A DNA stretch of 6,599 nucleotides from a bacterium UBA7470 (GTDB lineage: Bacteria > Pseudomonadota > Gammaproteobacteria > Burkholderiales > Burkholderiaceae_C), in the NCBI GenBank assembly GCA_002479815.1, contig DLPA01000063.1, forward strand, positions 1 through 6,599, read 5' to 3'. Each line of letters begins with the position of its first letter. Positions within the stretch are counted from its first letter, which is position 1. Under the pieces are notes generated by a model that was given only the letters and a program-made list of their open reading frames with translations, did no database searches and was not told where the DNA came from. The position numbers were made by a program, and so were the translations under genes. Below, piece after piece: positions 5,956 through 6,599 of the stretch.

Positions 5956-6599
5956 ATGCGCGTCAACACACGTCGGCTTTCTGTGGCGCACGTTTCCACT
6001 CCGGCCCAGCAGCCCTTCTCTTTTGCTTTCTCATGGTCAAAAGCCGAAATCAGCTTAGGCCTTGCAGCAGCGGTGCTGCTGATCCTAGCGATAGGACTCC
6101 CGCCTGTCGTGTTACCCGATCACTACCATGCCTTTGTCGATACCCGTTCGTGGTGGGGCATTCCGAATGCGATGGATGTGTTGAGCAATGGCGCGTTTGC
6201 CGTGGTCGGTGTGTGGGGGCTGCGGCGGCTGTGGCATTTGTGGCAAGCAAGCCATGCGCACCCCTCAACCATCGCACAAGCCCCCGTCTTGTTCGGCGCT
6301 GCCTTGATGCTCAGTTTGGGACTGTGCTTCACTGCGGTGGGGTCGGGCATTTTCCACTGGCAGCCCACCACCGCTGGGTTGGCCTTGGATCGCATGGCGA
6401 TGAGTGTGATTTTTGGGGGCCTACTGGGCATGGCGGTGGCGCAGCACATCAGCGAGCGGGCCGGTTTGGTGACGATGGCGGTGATGGTGAGCCTCGCGCC
6501 CCTTGCGGCGGCGGTGGCCTGGTTCAGCGGCAACGCCAGCCCTTGGGGCGTGGTGCAGTACGGCGGGATGTTGCTGCTGTTGACGCTGCTGTTCACCAG
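5956..6599 (+). CDS. Ceramidase-like (CREST superfamily) membrane protein, C-terminus beyond the window edge
   Basis: 214 codons plus 2 nt are visible, with no stop. The protein is a multi-pass inner-membrane protein with hydrophobic segments at about 33-53, 74-94, 110-130, 148-165, 172-190 and 200 to the edge. RSWWGIPNAMDVLSNGAFAV (64-83), GSGIFHW (129-135, S130 and H134) and LDRMAMSV (144-151, D145) match the bacterial branch of the alkaline-ceramidase-like family. CREST hydrolases use a Ser, an Asp and three His to bind zinc; Ser, one His and the Asp are seen here, and the remaining HxxxH would lie beyond the window. The activity is inferred only: the bacterial substrate could be a lipid amide other than ceramide. 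Residues 1-32 are a polar, basic leader. The ATG at 5956 has AAGGA 8 nt upstream. The gene is divergent from the XRE regulator, its possible controller. Confidence 0.8.
   Translation, partial: MRVNTRRLSVAHVSTPAQQPFSFAFSWSKAEISLGLAAAVLLILAIGLPPVVLPDHYHAFVDTRSWWGIPNAMDVLSNGAFAVVGVWGLRRLWHLWQASHAHPSTIAQAPVLFGAALMLSLGLCFTAVGSGIFHWQPTTAGLALDRMAMSVIFGGLLGMAVAQHISERAGLVTMAVMVSLAPLAAAVAWFSGNASPWGVVQYGGMLLLLTLLFT

Noticed and set aside
6123..6596. 157-codon open frame on the minus strand
   Set aside because: It is antisense to the ceramidase-like gene, whose motifs and membrane segments are clear; the minus-strand product has no recognisable feature.

Overview
The window looks like a betaproteobacterial chromosome of the order Burkholderiales, most likely the family Comamonadaceae. 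The grounds are the rpfE-type gene placed directly upstream of recJ, the moderately GC-rich coding sequence with AT-rich gaps, and an intergenic repeat whose core resembles repeats I remember from Comamonadaceae. The genus cannot be read from this window. There is no phage, CRISPR array, transposase or plasmid gene.

Left part (1-1838): a LysR-type regulator, cut by the window edge, faces away from a gene for a Tat-exported lipoprotein of the Acg-like nitroreductase superfamily. The two share a 121-bp promoter region with an imperfect palindrome. This is the usual layout in which a LysR protein controls its divergent neighbour.

Centre (1836-2065): between the convergent stop codons of the Acg-like gene and recJ lies a 230-bp AT-rich element. 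It is bounded by 35-bp inverted repeats with 30 of 35 positions identical. Each arm begins exactly at the TAG stop of the adjacent gene and contains a short palindrome plus a T run that points outward, so it may act as a two-way terminator, a MITE-like element, or both. It is the most unusual structure in the window.

Right-centre (2063-5060): on the minus strand, in order of transcription, are a tRNA-Arg(ACG) with a strong promoter and a GC-rich discriminator, an intrinsic terminator, an RpfE-type phosphoglycerate-mutase-like gene, and recJ. The last two overlap by 4 nt and are probably translationally coupled.

Right part (5078-6599): a Cro/CI (XRE) family regulator lies upstream of the tRNA on the same strand. 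It is divergent from a multi-pass membrane protein of the ceramidase-like (CREST) superfamily, which is cut by the right edge. The 143-bp region between them is very AT-rich, with phased ATAAG repeats and an imperfect inverted repeat that could be operators.

Most of the window is ordinary housekeeping and regulatory DNA. I did not find a clearly new multi-gene system.
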